Positions 1 through 12,100 are shown, counted from the stretch's first letter. The stretch: DNA of 64,000 nucleotides from Crocodylus rhombifer (GCA_038503035.1 JAVSML010000980.1:260225-324224), one strand, 5' to 3'. Translations and numbers: made by a program. Notes: generated by a model not told the origin, from the sequence alone.

Positions 1-188
1 GGGCGGAGGCGGCAGGGGCAGGGGCAGCAGGCGGCAGCGGAGCCGGGGCCGGGGCCGGGCCCGCGGGGCCGGGAGAGCGCGGAGCTGCCGCTGCCCGCGG
101 GCTGGGAGGAGGCGCGAGACTTCGACGGCCGCGTCTTCTACATCGACCACAACACGCGGCAGACCTCGTGGATCGACCCCCGCGACAG
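1..188 (+). CDS. WWC3: WWC3 first coding exon (partial, WW domain 1)
   Basis: This is the N-terminal part of WWC3, a KIBRA-family cytoplasmic scaffold. Family members bind PPxY proteins through WW domains and promote Hippo signalling with LATS1/2. Reading frame 1 is open from base 1, so the start codon lies left of the window. A Gly/Arg/Pro/Ala-rich leader precedes the WW domain, which begins at [19 protein letters not shown] (base 85 on) and ends TSWIDPRDR. Both signature tryptophans and the core YIDHNT are present, so this WW should bind ligand. The exon ends after AG of an Arg codon at a CAG|GTAGGG donor (GT at 189-190), and the codon is completed by the first G of exon 2. [14 protein letters not shown] points to WWC3 rather than WWC1 or WWC2; this paralog call rests on remembered family sequences. 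Intron 1 is about 45.5 kb. Confidence 0.93.
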
Positions 189-240
189 GTAGGGCTGGGC
201 CTGGGGCTGCGGCTCCGCCGCTTGCGTGCGGGCTGGGGGG
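1..240. promoter_or_regulatory. CpG island over the 5' end of WWC3
   Basis: The first 240 bases are very GC-rich with dense CpG, unlike the AT-rich intron that follows. This is the usual signature of a housekeeping-type promoter/first-exon island. The transcription start itself is outside the window. Confidence 0.75.
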
Positions 241-386
241 GCTTTGGGGCCAGGGCCCGCTGGGAAGGCCTCCTAGGTTAAGCCTGGCCTAAGGTTTTTC
301 TTCCCTAAAAAAAACCTGTATGGGTCCCTTGCGGGGCGATGTGAGGTGGGGAGGGTGTTGCTTTGAGTAGGGGGCTGGACTTCGGG

Positions 387-773
387 CAGTGGTTCTCCGG
401 CTTTTTTGGACCGGGACCCATTTGTAAACATCTGTCACAACCACCTAGCTGGGGTCGTCTGGCCCTAGCGCTCTTTCCTGCCCAGGGCTGGGGGTCGGAC
501 TTAATGATCTGTTGAGGTCCCTTTTGACTCTAAAAATATCAGTGAAATCTGTGGTTGGCCCCAACCCCTTTGCTCTCCTGTGTCCCCCCCCCCCAGTGTG
601 GGGTAGGGGGGAGCCCTTGCAGGCTAGAGCTCACCGTTTCCCACGTTTTCCTCCTTGCAGGGAGGATCTGTTTTCAAAGTTTGTTGCTCTGCTCTTTTAA
701 AATTTGTTCACAACCCTTCCAGATATGCTTGTGGCCCACTTTTGTGTCATGATCCACGGGTTGAGAAACACTA
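387..773. mobile_element. Non-autonomous hAT-like element inserted in a CR1 tail
   Basis: The ends are imperfect inverted repeats, CAGTGGTTCTC at the left and GAGAAACACTA at the right. A possible eroded 8-bp TSD (gacttcgg / gactaggt, 5 of 8) flanks it with a one-base offset. It carries a second CR1 tail inside. There is no coding capacity. Confidence 0.65.
446..540 (+). repeat. CR1 tail nested within the hAT element
   Basis: The run agctggggtcgtctggccct followed by a degenerate tttcctgcccagggctgg and gatctgttgaggtccctttt is a CR1 3'-terminal fragment lying inside the hAT-like element. Confidence 0.6.
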
Positions 774-822
774 GACTAGGTAGTCTCCTGAGGGCCCTTC
801 CAGCCCTGGCTTTCTAGGATTG

Positions 823-3800
823 TAAAGAGCCAGGAGAGACTCTTCTAAGGGCCCCACCTGGCTGCTCTGGCCCCTTGTCTCCTGTTCAAGGAACCTCTGA
901 CCATCAGTCCCGGCTTTGCCCCTCTTTTGTCCCAAGCAATGAGCTGCTGCTTTCTCAGTGGGGTCTCTTTCAGAGGGAGGTTTCCAGCTCTTCTTTGTGG
1001 GCAGCATATCCCATGCAAGTAACCTACCTCAAGTAATTCAGCACGAACAAAAAAAAAAATCATATTGACCCACATAATTTTTAAACATGGCTGGGTTTTA
1101 AGCAGGATGGCAGCTCTGGCAGAGGGAAGAATGGGTTTGAAATTGGTCACTTGACTGAGCCCCAGATCCTGCAGAAATGGTGTACATCCTTGGTTTTTAT
1201 TCATCTAGCTTCAGTAGGCCAGCTCAAATTTTGTAACATAGACGCTGTTAGTGTTTGCAGGCTCTGGGCCTTATTTATTTACTTACCGAGTTTCTCTCTT
1301 TCTATCTTGTATGAAGATGACTGTCTCTCTACTTCCAGTCTGTTGCCAGTATGACTGTTTGAATAGCCCAAACCCATTTTATTCGACAAATAAACAAAGC
1401 TTTGCTGTCCCTGGTCAGTGGGCCTGTGTAGTTTTGCTGATGATGTACAGCTACAAGCAGGCATGTATTTTTTTTTTCCAAACGCTCATGTAGAGCACTG
1501 AATTCTTAATAGCCTTTGGATCTTTATAGCCTAGTTGTGTTGACTTTTTATTAGCTGGGATGAACTAAGGGGCAACACAGCAGTTTGGGACTTTTGAGAT
1601 GTTCTGAAATAATTTAGCAGATTGCCTCATCATGAAATGATAATGTTTAGTGTGGAAGCAAGCAAGGTAGGAAATACTGCACATCAGCTCGGCACATATG
1701 ATATGCTACAAATGGTTCTGTAATATAGTTATAGAATAATTTCTTTATGTCTTGGAGAATTGGCAAAAGTATAGTCAGATTAAGTAGTTTGTTAAAGAGG
1801 GTGAAACATACAGGTTTCAAGTGTGTGTGTTAAAAAAAATTAAATCAAGAGTACATTACAGTTTAAAGATTAAAAAAGTGTTTAACACTTACAGTGAGTG
1901 CTGTCTGCTTCATACAATCCCACTTTGAGAAGTTTCCACGCAGTTACTGAACACAAGTGTCTGTATTTTAGGTGTCTGTAAAATAAGAAACATATGTCTC
2001 TGTATACTTTTTCTATATTGAACAATGTTTTTATAGTAAGTGAAAGTTGGACAAGGACAGTTTGAACTTCAGCCAGAGCTACCTTGCCAGAAATATGCTT
2101 GGAATGCTAAGCAGGCCACAGAAACATTTAAGCAGAGTCTGCATTAAAGACTGTAATAATAATCTGTACAATTCCTTTTTTTTGCACAGTTATATATAAC
2201 TGTTTAAGTAGCCTAAATATTTGCCTTTAGAAAATACAGGAAACTGTTTTATTGTTTGAAAAAATATGTTTAATCTTCATATTATCTGTGCACGTTACAT
2301 GTACATTTATATGGGTGTGCTTGTGGGTGTATTTCACATCTGTCTTTATATGCAGTTGACTCAGTTTTCTGTGATGTTTTATATATGTTAGTGCTACTTT
2401 TGCCTTTTTAAAACATACTACCTTTAATGGTGTTGGAAGGCATGAAAATATGCCTCAGCGGTTTCTCTTCCCATACCTTATACTTTTATTAAATACCAGG
2501 TTTGGAGTATGGCTTTCTGTGGTATGTTGCATTATATGTAGAGTGTGGAGGAAAGCATTAAGGAGCTTACTGTAGCATCTTAAATTCAGTTTTGGTATAA
2601 TGCCGTCAGAGGTGGGTATGAATTTAGTTTGTTGTGCTTAAATATTGTGTGACCTAATTTATGCATTTAACTCTAATTTAGAATATTTTGGGTGAAGATT
2701 CAGCATAGTATTTATTTAGATTCATTTTGTTTAATCTGCCCAGTCTGCTTAGCAGAAATTGGAACATTTTAATTTTGAGACCTGTGCATAGAAGATGCTA
2801 TGCCACCTCCCTTCCAAGACTCATCCCCACTTTCAGAATTCCAAGTTTCTTTCTAGTCTTGTTTTGGGAGGACAACCTTCCAAATGCAAATTTGGAGTAA
2901 GCACAACAGCAGTTGTCTTAAGCATGCAGAGAGACATCTCCCTTGTCTCCCCCTGATTAGAGGTTCCTTTCAAGCTGTAGTTATTTAGAGCCCGAGGGCA
3001 ACAGGTGAGAATCAGGTCAGTCCCTCTTTGTGAATGCTTGGGAAAGATCTGCCCAGGAAGGAAAAGTAGACAGTAGTGTTGTTCATTAAAGGAAATGGTA
3101 AAGCACTAGTTACATAGCCACCTCACATTTCTCTCAGCCTTTTGGTGATGAAGAAAAGCAGCAGAGGTCCTGAAGCTGCTCATAGGAAGAGATTGAGGTG
3201 GGTTGGGGGACATGGGATGCTTTTCACTTAGCAAAAAAGGGAACAAGAAGGGGTGAATGCTCAGGCCTCTGAGAAGGATGGAGTTACCCAAACATGCTCC
3301 AGGGATAACCCTCTTAAGGTGCTGGGTTGCTTTCCTTTCCCAGCAGCAGGGTCTTGGTGGGTCAGCTCTTTCGGCCATTGCCCTTGGGTACTGCTGCTTC
3401 TCACAGTTAGTTTTGCACTCCTACACTTTTCAACAGAAGTCTGAACCTGTTAATCAAATAGATTAGTTTACAGTGATTAAAATCCAAGTGGCAGCGGGCA
3501 GGAGAAGAAGGGAGAGGCTGATAAGAAAAGTCAAGAAGAAAAGTATACTATAAAGATTTCTGGGATTTGGTGTAAAAAAACAGGAGATGGCAAGGATAAG
3601 GAAAAAGGGAGAGAATTCAAAGTGGAAAAAGAGCCAGAGGAGGGAGATGGAAAGTGAAGATAACTCAGAAATAGATACCTTATGATCTGTTGCAGTGAGG
3701 AAAAGTGGAATGAGGTCAGGAAGAGAAGAAAAAAGGAATAATACAAGACAGATGAGCTGAGCAGTTTTGTGAGCTGATTTGTGGGAGGTATTTAGGTGTC

Positions 3801-5636
3801 TTAGCACTAGAAAATCACTACAGACATAATCCTTGGGGTACAAACTAGTTGCTAAATCTGAACGAGTAATTGTTAATGGATAATCAACAGGTCAGAGATC
3901 AATTTATTGCTCCCTGTCTTATTCTTAGATCAAGCTGTTCAGGACAAGGGCTGCCTTTTTGTTCTGTATTCCAGTGGCACTTAACACAGGAGCCCTAGTC
4001 ATTGACCGGGCCCCTCTAGGCACTATAATGACAAGCAGTAAGTTGTTATAGGTGGGGTGACTGGCCTCCTCTATTTTAAAGTTGCTAGGTATGTCCCATT
4101 ATGAGACCATATTTTCAGTGTCTTAGAAGTTTAAAGGTTTCAGCCAACGTTTTTCCAGGCTGTCTCAGGCTTGCGCCCCCCCCGAAAAAAAAAAAACAAC
4201 TTCAGCCAATAATATCAAAACATTTCTGAAAATAAGGCTGGGAAAATATGTTGGCTTGCTTGCATTAAGAAATTATAGCAATCTAATCTTTGAGGTACTG
4301 TAGCACCCTTTCCCCCTTATTTTAGAACAGAGGTTTACTTAAGGGTGCAGGAAAGCCTGTGCATTAAACCCATCCAAATTTGGCTGAGGTATAATAAGCC
4401 TTTAAAAATAATTTTGCTGGTGTTAGGCAGAGACTTAGATTTTAACAGCTAAAGGTTCTGTCTGTCATGAGCGTACTGTACTCCAGCCAGAGCTGAGCAG
4501 GCTTGGACTGCTGAAGGTCAAGCCTGGTCAGGGCTTCTGAACAGAGATCCAAGCTCCTATGTGTTCATTGTTACCTTTGATTTAGCCCCTGACATCATGG
4601 AGGAGGAGGCTGCCTGACTTGAATACAGAGGGGATGGAAATTGGGACTGTGGGGGAGTAGGTTGGAGACCAGGTGCCTATGGGGGGAGTTGGAGGCTGCC
4701 AAAGAGAAGGGACTGGGTCTAATGGAGCAAGGAGATTGGGAACTGGGAGCCAGGAAGGAAAATAGGGGGTAAGGAGGGACCTGACCTGGAGACCTTTAGG
4801 AAAGGGGGAAGAAAATAGGGGGAGATGGATCTGAGTAGCTGAGATGTGACTGGAAGTCTGGAACTGGCTATATTGAGAGCCTGGGGCAGGAAGAAGCAGA
4901 AACAATGGTGAGACTGAATTTGGGAGCCAGCTGGATTTAGCAGTGTGATGTGAAGCAGTGTCTGGAGACCAAGGTGAGGAAATAAGATTGGGTAAGCGGT
5001 GAAGTATGGGGACAGGGACTGGGAGTAGATGCAAGGAGACAGGTGAGGAGTTGGGAGGACTGGCTGGACAAGGAGGCTGGGACTGTGCGCGCCTGGAATA
5101 ATGAGCAAGGATGAGGAAGAGACGAGATGTGGATAGGCTTTAGGGGCTGGAGCAGAAAGGTTCAAGTGTGAGAGAAACGTGCAGAAGCTTCTGTGTTTAC
5201 AAGAAAATATTTTTCTCTGGACCCTGGAGTTGAACTTGAGATTCGTGAATCTCACAGTGTTTTTGTTAGCAAATATCTGTGAAGCTCACTGTCAAGTAAT
5301 GTGCCTTATTCCCTTCTAACTCTTGTTCATGGAGAGGATGACAACCTTGACTACTCTTAGTTACTCCAATACCTCAAGCATCAAAGCTTTGCGGCTCTAA
5401 ATGTTCCCACCCTGCTGCTGTGTGATATGTGAGTCAATAAAATGCCAAATGGTAGAATTTGTTTCCTTGTTTGCTTTTTTTTTTTAAAAGTCTAGAAACC
5501 TGCATGAAAACAGAAAAATATATTTAAAAGGAAATAATTATGAAGTTTGCAAAGGCAACCACCTGGCAGTTAGGAAATGGCAGATTTAGTTGCCTGTGCA
5601 ACCTTAATTCAGCTTTCTTTAGCGCTTATATTATAA
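823..5636. other. Intron 1, mostly unique AT-rich sequence
   Basis: I see no gene or clear transposon here. The stretch has short A/T homopolymers (1050-1059, 1468-1477, 4189-4198), a purine-rich stretch at 3480-3760, and a longer purine-rich block described separately. Confidence 0.6.
4590..5175. repeat. Purine-rich (G/A) degenerate low-complexity block
   Basis: The + strand is strongly biased to G and A, with loosely repeated phrases such as ctgggagccaggaagg and ctggagacc. The apparent minus-strand open frames of 150-178 codons here are a by-product of pyrimidine bias and show no domain. Confidence 0.5.
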
Positions 5637-5638
5637 TA

Positions 5639-6134
5639 CAGGCATACCTTGTTTTATTGTGCTTCGCTTTATTGCGCTTCGCAGATATTGGGTTTTTTAC
5701 AAATTGAAGGTTTGTGGCAACCCTGCATCGAGAAGTCTATCGGCGCCATTTTTCCAACAACATTTGCTCACTTTGTGTCTCTGTGTCACATTTTGGTAAT
5801 TCTCGCAATATTTCAACCTTCAGCAACCACCACCCTGATCAGTCAGCAGCCATCAACATCGAGGCAAGACCCTCCACCAGCAAAAAGATTATGACTTGCT
5901 GAAGGCTCAGATGTTGGTAGCTTTTTTTTAGCAATAAAGTATTTTTTAATTAAGGTATGTACATTGTTTTTTTAGACATAATGCTATTGCACACTTAATA
6001 GACTACAGTATAGTGTAAACATAACTTTTATGTGCACTGGGAAACCAAAAAATTTGTGTGACTCGCTTTATTGCGATATTCGCTTTATTGCAGTGGTCTG
6101 GAACCGAACCCGCAATATCTCCGAGGTATGCCTG
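5639..6134 (+). mobile_element. Tigger1-like DNA transposon, internally deleted
   Basis: The element is bounded by perfect inverted ends CAGGCATACC and GGTATGCCTG, with TA TSDs at 5637-5638 and 6135-6136. This is the Tc1/mariner-pogo pattern. Subterminal repeats (gctttattgcg) are present at both ends. Most of the transposase is missing: 5' sequence through about 5813 joins directly to the C-terminal coding tail. That tail reads PSATTTLISQQPSTSRQDPP and then stops at 5895 (first base of the stop). The layout and wording match remembered human Tigger1 closely, which is unexpected in a reptile-like locus. Confidence 0.88.
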
Positions 6135-6136
6135 TA

Positions 6137-6962
6137 TAGACTTTGAGTGATCCTATACTGTTTTTTCATAGTATCTCTTGCATCTTTCAGTGCACAGGAT
6201 AGAGCTGCTCAGAGGTTGCAGTAGGGTTGTGTGATGAAGAAGTCTGTTGTCTGGATTATTTTTATTTCAATTATTGCACAAATTTGAAGGTGCTTAGAGT
6301 GCACTAGGGGACACAGGATTGTCTCATAGTTAAGGGAATTAGAATACTGTTGGGGAAACTGGATTTAATTCTTGGTGTCTGCAAGCTGGTACGCGATGCA
6401 AATCAAATAATTCAAACCACACTTTTCAAAGATTGTCACAACTTGTATGCTCCTTATTTTTTGGGTGACTGATTTGAGCCTGTGGTGAGGTTGATATGAA
6501 GAAGCGCTAACTCTTCCAAGCTGAAGCCAGTGGGAACCTTTTAACAGTGAAAGGTTAAAAGGTGATTTGTCAGGTACTTACACAAAGAGAAGATGCTTGG
6601 GATACTCAAGGTTATAGTGTTGTAACAAAATCTGGTAGCCAGAGGTTGAAGCTAGAAGAAAATAAGGTATTAATTTCTCTCATGGTTAAAATGTTATTGG
6701 AATAAATTACCAAGTTATAGGGTGAATTGTCCTGAAATTCTCTAAACTAAGACTGGAGGTCTGCCTTTATTTTACTACAGATTTTTTAAGTTACTGGAAG
6801 AAGTACCAAGGCTTCTGTTACTGAGATGATCTGATTAAGTAATTATTGCAGGCCTTTCTGGTTTTAAACTATATGAATCAGTATATTTTAAATGCAAGAG
6901 ATTACAGACCTTTTCCCCCCTGGCTAGTAGGACCCTGACCCTTTACATGTTTAACTTTTACA
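6137..6962. other. Intron 1 sequence without recognised feature
   Basis: Mixed AT-rich intronic sequence. I see no gene, RNA or clear repeat. Confidence 0.55.
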
Positions 6963-6970
6963 CTTATGAG

Positions 6971-7118
6971 CAGGGATCCTGGTTTTTTCTGATTTAAAAT
7001 GAAACACCACTAGCAGATAGTGATGTTTCATTTTGATCATGTAAAAATGTGGATTTTGGGTTAGTTTTTTAACCTGAAAATTGGGGATTTTTTTAATGTA
7101 AAAAACCCAGGATCCCTG
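6971..7118. mobile_element. hAT MITE with CAGGGATCCTGG ends (copy 1)
   Basis: This 148-bp element has TIRs starting CAGGGATCCTGGTTTTTTC at the left, mirrored at the right. It is flanked by near-identical 8-bp TSDs (6963-6970 cttatgag, 7119-7126 cttatgaa). The TSD length and CA..TG ends indicate the hAT superfamily. It has no coding capacity. Confidence 0.8.
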
Positions 7119-7126
7119 CTTATGAA

Positions 7127-7903
7127 TGTCAGGAGTAGAACAACTCATATAATTAAATACAACTATGGGCACAAAATGTTTACAGGACTCTGCTATCTGA
7201 CTTCACGTTTGGTCCTGGGCAGCAAGGGGCAGGAGCTGGGGTAGGGACAGTGTCCCCATGCCTTGGCAGCAGGAAGCTCCTAGGCCCCGCTCTGTGGTTT
7301 GGCACACTTTATTCAAAAGTAGTGTTCCCTAATAGATGATTGTCTGTTTGTTATTGATAAGTGGGATTGCTGTTTATTTTACTAACTTTCAGTACTATGT
7401 GGTATGGCTACTTTGAAACAAATACTAGGCTTTTGTTTTTGCCAAATTACGTGTCTCTTGTTTGGGAAAAGCATTGCCTGTCTTAATTCCATATCCACAT
7501 GTTTCCTCATGAATTGCTTTGTTAAACATAAAGGCTGGATTTCCTGTGTGACTGAAGATTCAAAGTAGTACAGGCGTCGAATATATTGAGGGTAGTAGCT
7601 GAATCATAGATGGCAGTGATGGAAGACATTCATTAGCTCATGGATGTTGATCTCCCCGAAGGCAAAGACATATTTCCTCTAGCATAGTCAGAATGATAGG
7701 GTACAGTGGTTAGGTAATTTTTAATTTTTTTTATTACAAATAAAATGTATTTTAATTTAAGATGGGTAGCACAGAACTTTGATTAGGCCAGACAATATTT
7801 TTTGTATTTAAAAAAATAGAAAATGTGTTAGGCTTCTTAATGTTTACTTTAAAAATCATCGAAGACGTGTGCTTAGAAGGTGCACAACATTTTTGCAACT
7901 AGA
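7127..7903. other. Intron 1 sequence without recognised feature
   Basis: AT-rich intron. The stretch 7205-7300 is GC-richer, but I could not assign it to any family. Confidence 0.5.
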
Positions 7904-8376
7904 ATACCTTGTTTACTCAAATGTATGACAACCGTTGAAAAATTAGATTCTCTATATAGAAAATTTATAAAATCGTTATAATTTTCCAGGTATAGAATCT
8001 TAAGTTTTGGAAGGTTGTTTTGAATCCTCCCCCCCCCTAAAAAAAAAGGTACAGCAGGTAAAGCATTGGCTGGGGGGATGGGGGTCAGGTGGCCCCCTTG
8101 CCTCTATCCTGCCTACTTCTTCCCCCTACAGATTTCTTGTCCCCCCTGCCACCTGCCCCCACCATCCCCAGATTTCCTCAGTCTCTGCCTTTTCTCCTAA
8201 GTTCCTCAGGCTCTACTGCAGTGGGGAATTGTGGGGAGGGGTGGGCAGCAGAGTCAGACCTGTAGCAGACCTGCCTGCTCCCCCTTCTACTTAGTGTGCA
8301 AATATAAAATGAGGAGCTTCTCCCCTGTACTGATTGAAGGGGGTGGACCTTTTCTTATGGTCGAATAAAAAAGATA
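7904..8376. mobile_element. TA-flanked TIR element with GC-rich cargo (family B, copy 1)
   Basis: The left end (taccttgtttactcaaatg) and the reverse complement of the right end (ctatcttttttattcgacc) are diverged inverted repeats of the type TATTTACTCGAATATAAGAC. Inside the left end is a diagnostic pair, aaattagattctctatatag and its near mirror aggtatagaatctta. The interior is C-rich and non-coding. TA at both boundaries suggests a Tc1/mariner-type element. Confidence 0.6.
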
Positions 8377-9328
8377 GTAGTATTCTGTGTAAAGGCATGA
8401 TGAGAGTTCTGTCTTGGATGGTCCTGAAAGGTGCTGAGCACCCTGAAGTTTGACATAAATGCAGATGCTCAGCTTGCCTGAGCATCTCACCTCTGCAAAG
8501 GAGGATTTCTTTTTGGAAAACAATTGTCTTATGTTCTTGATAATTTGTGATATACTGCTGCCTTGTATTTCTCAATGTAAGGCAGTTAGTTTTAATATTA
8601 AACATGTCTAGTAATGATTACACATCAGATGCTGTCAAAACTGTAAGCTGCAAGGAGCAGGGAGGCTCTGTTTTGTAAACATGTGAAGATAAATATAGAT
8701 TGGAGGTGCTGTGGAAAGAATATCTCTTTGTTGCTGAACAGTCACTTAAATGTTAGCTTTTTTAACAGTAGTTGATATCAGTTTGGTTTGCATTAATTGA
8801 AACAGGAATTGTTACTTCTCTCCCAAATAATAGCTTTATGCAAACATAAGAACAAATAACTTGCAGGCTATTAAAAAAATAAACAGTTACAGGAATTTAC
8901 CTATATGACATTAAACCTGTTGATAAGCTCCATTATAAGTTGATGAATTTCTTGCCTACATAAACTATTAAATACACTGCTTGATCTTAACTTTGGAGTG
9001 GGGGAAGCACTTTCCTATACAGACTCGCATATAGCTACATAAAAAGTTATTTGAATTTGTTTTGAAGAAATGCAATGAAAAAATAAGGTTTCCTGAATTA
9101 AAAAAAAAAAAAAAAATCCGTGATGGGAAATGGTATTACTTCTGTTTCTACAGAAGGAGTCTGGTGTATTGCATTAATTTCCAGAGGTGCTAAACAACAT
9201 TTGGATCTACTATGCAGGATATTTGATATCCAATTAAGATTCCTGTAACCTTTACGGTCTAAATATGGGCAAGAGAATGGAGGAATGTAGAAAGACAGAG
9301 GAGGCAGATGGTGGGGAAGAAGGTGAAA
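8377..9328. other. Intron 1 sequence; poly-A near 9100
   Basis: No gene is seen. An A-rich homopolymer lies at about 9100-9116, and the rest appears unique. Confidence 0.55.
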
Positions 9329-9330
9329 TA

Positions 9331-9781
9331 CAGGTTTTCTTTGCTTTATGCTGTACACACATTCCTGGAAAACGGCGCATAACTCAGATTTGCATAAAGG
9401 GAACTCACTTTACAATGTAACAAGTAGGGATACATTCCAACACCTTGACTGTACTGACCCCCAGACCCATTTTTACCACTTTTTTACAAAATAATTTTGG
9501 TACTCATCAACAGCAGACAGTACACGTAAGCACAGGGGATGGCAGCTACAGAAACAGGTTGCAGACAATGAGTGAGGAGCACAGATCCACACAGGAGACT
9601 ATATTTTGGTGCATGTCACTCCCACAACGCACTGCACAAAACAGCTGATTTGCGAGCTTCCACCACACCAATCACGTAAGAGTGAAATTACCTCGCATAT
9701 AACAAATTTTTGGTATAAAAGGGGTCATCGCATCAGAGTGAATTTGCACGTACAGAACCCGCATAAAGCGGGGGAAACCTG
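9331..9781. mobile_element. Non-autonomous Tigger/pogo-like element
   Basis: This 451-bp element begins CAGGTTTTCTTTGCTTTATG and ends gcataaagcgggggaaacctg, an imperfect TIR. It is flanked by TA at 9329-9330 and 9782-9783. The CAGG start, TA TSD and 'CTTTATGC' subterminal wording resemble Tigger-type elements. No transposase is recognisable. Confidence 0.72.
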
Positions 9782-9783
9782 TA

Positions 9784-11805
9784 ATAGGCACACAGGGGTT
9801 CATATTCAAGATTTACATAAGCACAGATGTTTGTTGATATTAAGTAATGGTGTTTGTCTTTCTTTAACTATGCAGAAAAATTGGAACTTACTCCTTTATG
9901 GATATTCCTAAATCACTTTAAAATTTGTCCTCTGTTAAAGCTTAAGTTAGTGAGGAATTAACTTCAGCTAAATCAATGAATAGTAATTTATGAATAAAAA
10001 GCCCTGTGTTTACGTTAAGTGATCTTTAAAATTAACTACTAAATAAATAGATCAGGGTTATATCTAGATAAGTTTGATTCAAGTTTAATATGGCAGTTTC
10101 AGTTGTTTAAAGTTGAACTATGTACAGCAGAGAATTGTGAATCACTAATAAGCTGTACAACTAACCATTATCATTGTATAGTTCAGTATTTTACAGGTGA
10201 CTCTTTGCTATTAAATTTGAAGGAAGATGGTAGTGGGAATAATTTTAGGGAGGGAGTTCCTTCTCACAGGAGCTGCAGTCTGTTTTGTAGGTGTGGTTCC
10301 TGATCACATTTCCTCTAGGATTAAGCGACCAAATTTGTGATCAGGAATGAATTTTTGCTCGGGTCAGATTGATATGGATTTGCTTTCCTGTGTTGTGCAG
10401 GGTGTGATCCTCTTTCTCTGGCTGTACAAGCATAACTTTTCTGTCAGTGTCGTGGTAAGACATTGATGGTTCCTTTTTCTCTTCTGCTCTTCCCTTGTGG
10501 TATGTTATAGCTTTTAAATAAGGTGCAATGCACTCTGGTTGTGGTATTGTCAAGGGAGTAGATGTTCTTGTGCTCCCTTATGGAAAATTAATTGCTTCTA
10601 AATGCAAGGTTCTGGACCTGTTGGGCCAGGAGGCCTCTTCCAAGTCTGTATTTCTACTTATGGAAAATGTCTGAAGTTTTCAGGTGAGCATTAGAGGTAA
10701 ACATTGGCAGAGTAAAGGAATTGTGTAAAAGAGTTTGAAAGTAGATCAGGCAAGTGGGAGGGAGCTAAATTGTGACAGTCCAGGAGGTTGACAAGTTTTG
10801 ATGCAGAAGGGGAAATAGAGGTAGTTGAAGTACTTAAGTGTGTGTGAGAAATGATTTTTGGCAATAGCCTAGCACTCCCCTAACTTTTGAGGTCTGGGTG
10901 GGAAAAGGGGGACTTTTTGTGGACTTGTGGATAAGAGTAGGAGAAGATAAACTGGTGGAAGAAAATGTTATGTAATGTTGAAAAGAGATGACAGATGTGA
11001 GCACTGGATGGGGGAATGTAGGTTGCATCTGTGGTATTGTTTCTGTGCTTTGTGGTTGATTAATGGGAACATTTTGTGGGGAAGAGTGTGCCTGCAATCT
11101 TAGAATAGCTGGCCACGCAGTACTGACGTAACCAAGACCTCAGTTTAGGTCTTGGCCTTGCTATGCCAGGAGGGACTGTTATAGTCATGTGATCTGATTC
11201 TAGATAAGCAATTTTAGTGTGGCCTTGACAAAAGTATAATGAAAGTATAACGAGCTGGTTTCTAAGGGTCACAATACATCTAATTTTTAATGGCCCAGTA
11301 TGTTATTTCAGTTACCCGTGTTTGCACTCCCTCACTATTGAAATTAGTTCTGGGTGTATGTTGAATGGTTTAATTTGGAGTACTTGTCTGCATTATTAAC
11401 AGAGTCCATTTGATGAGTGTTTTGCTTTACTTGGGGACTGTAGGAATGTATTAAATAAGTGGATTCAAGTCCTGTTGATTACATGATAGAAGATGTTCTG
11501 TACTGTTGCTTTGAGTTTGCTAGGTGAAGAAGCTGGTTTACTGTGAAGTCTGCACTGGTGAATATGAAAGACCAAAGTTACTGTTCTTAATAAATATGCC
11601 TATTACATTTTAGTACATTTTGTTGATGATAGGACAAAAAATGAAAAATATACTGTGATCTCAACATCCTCCAACCAGAATCAGAATAAAAAAAGAGGTA
11701 GCTTTCAGTTATTTTCAAGGTGAAGCATCTCTGGAGAGTGTGACTTGAACCAGAATTTGATAGTTCTTCATTAATTATAATATTTAGCTCAAGCTTGTAT
11801 GTATA
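9784..11805. other. Intron 1 sequence without recognised feature
   Basis: No gene or well-bounded repeat. A weak CR1-tail resemblance at 10605-10660 was not strong enough to annotate. Confidence 0.5.
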
Positions 11806-11813
11806 CACATCAC

Positions 11814-12100
11814 CAGGGATCCTGGTTTTCTGTGTTTAAAAATCCCAAATTCTCTGATTAAAACCCCCAAATCCATGTTTTTCTGCAATTAAAATGAAAT
11901 GCCACTATGTGTAGGTATCAGTCGAACACACTGTTTTATTGATATATGTACAGTTTTAAAGTAATTTGGCTACCAGTGCCGCAAACATTATAATAAAATA
12001 AATTCTAAATACCTATATATTTTGGTGTTTGATTTTGATATTTTTTTATCATGGGAAATCAGAGCTCTCCCTGCCCCTTACCAGGGTGTGGGTCCAGCTA
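11814..12100 (+). mobile_element. hAT MITE with CAGGGATCCTGG end (copy 2, 3' end not found)
   Basis: It starts CAGGGATCCTGGTTTTCTGT and is collinear for about 285 bp with the element at 60464, sharing phrases such as acactgttttattg and aataaattctaaatacctat. The matching right end is absent, so this copy is truncated or diverged. The octamer before it, cacatcac (11806-11813), equals the TSD of the copy at 30808. Confidence 0.65.

Larger units (their letters stand above)
355..822 (+). repeat. CR1 LINE 3' tail, split by a hAT insertion
   Basis: The sequence at 355-386 (gctttgagtagggggctgga) and at 774-822 (gactaggtagtctcctgagg, then cccttccagccctggctttc) together make one typical CR1 3' tail. 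It ends near a degenerate TCTAGGATT. The middle, 387-773, is a foreign hAT-like element. Confidence 0.7.

Noticed and set aside
4582..5255. Minus-strand open frames of 150 and 178 codons
   Set aside because: The DNA is purine/pyrimidine-biased, which suppresses stops. The proteins are Ser/Pro/Leu-rich with no recognisable domain.
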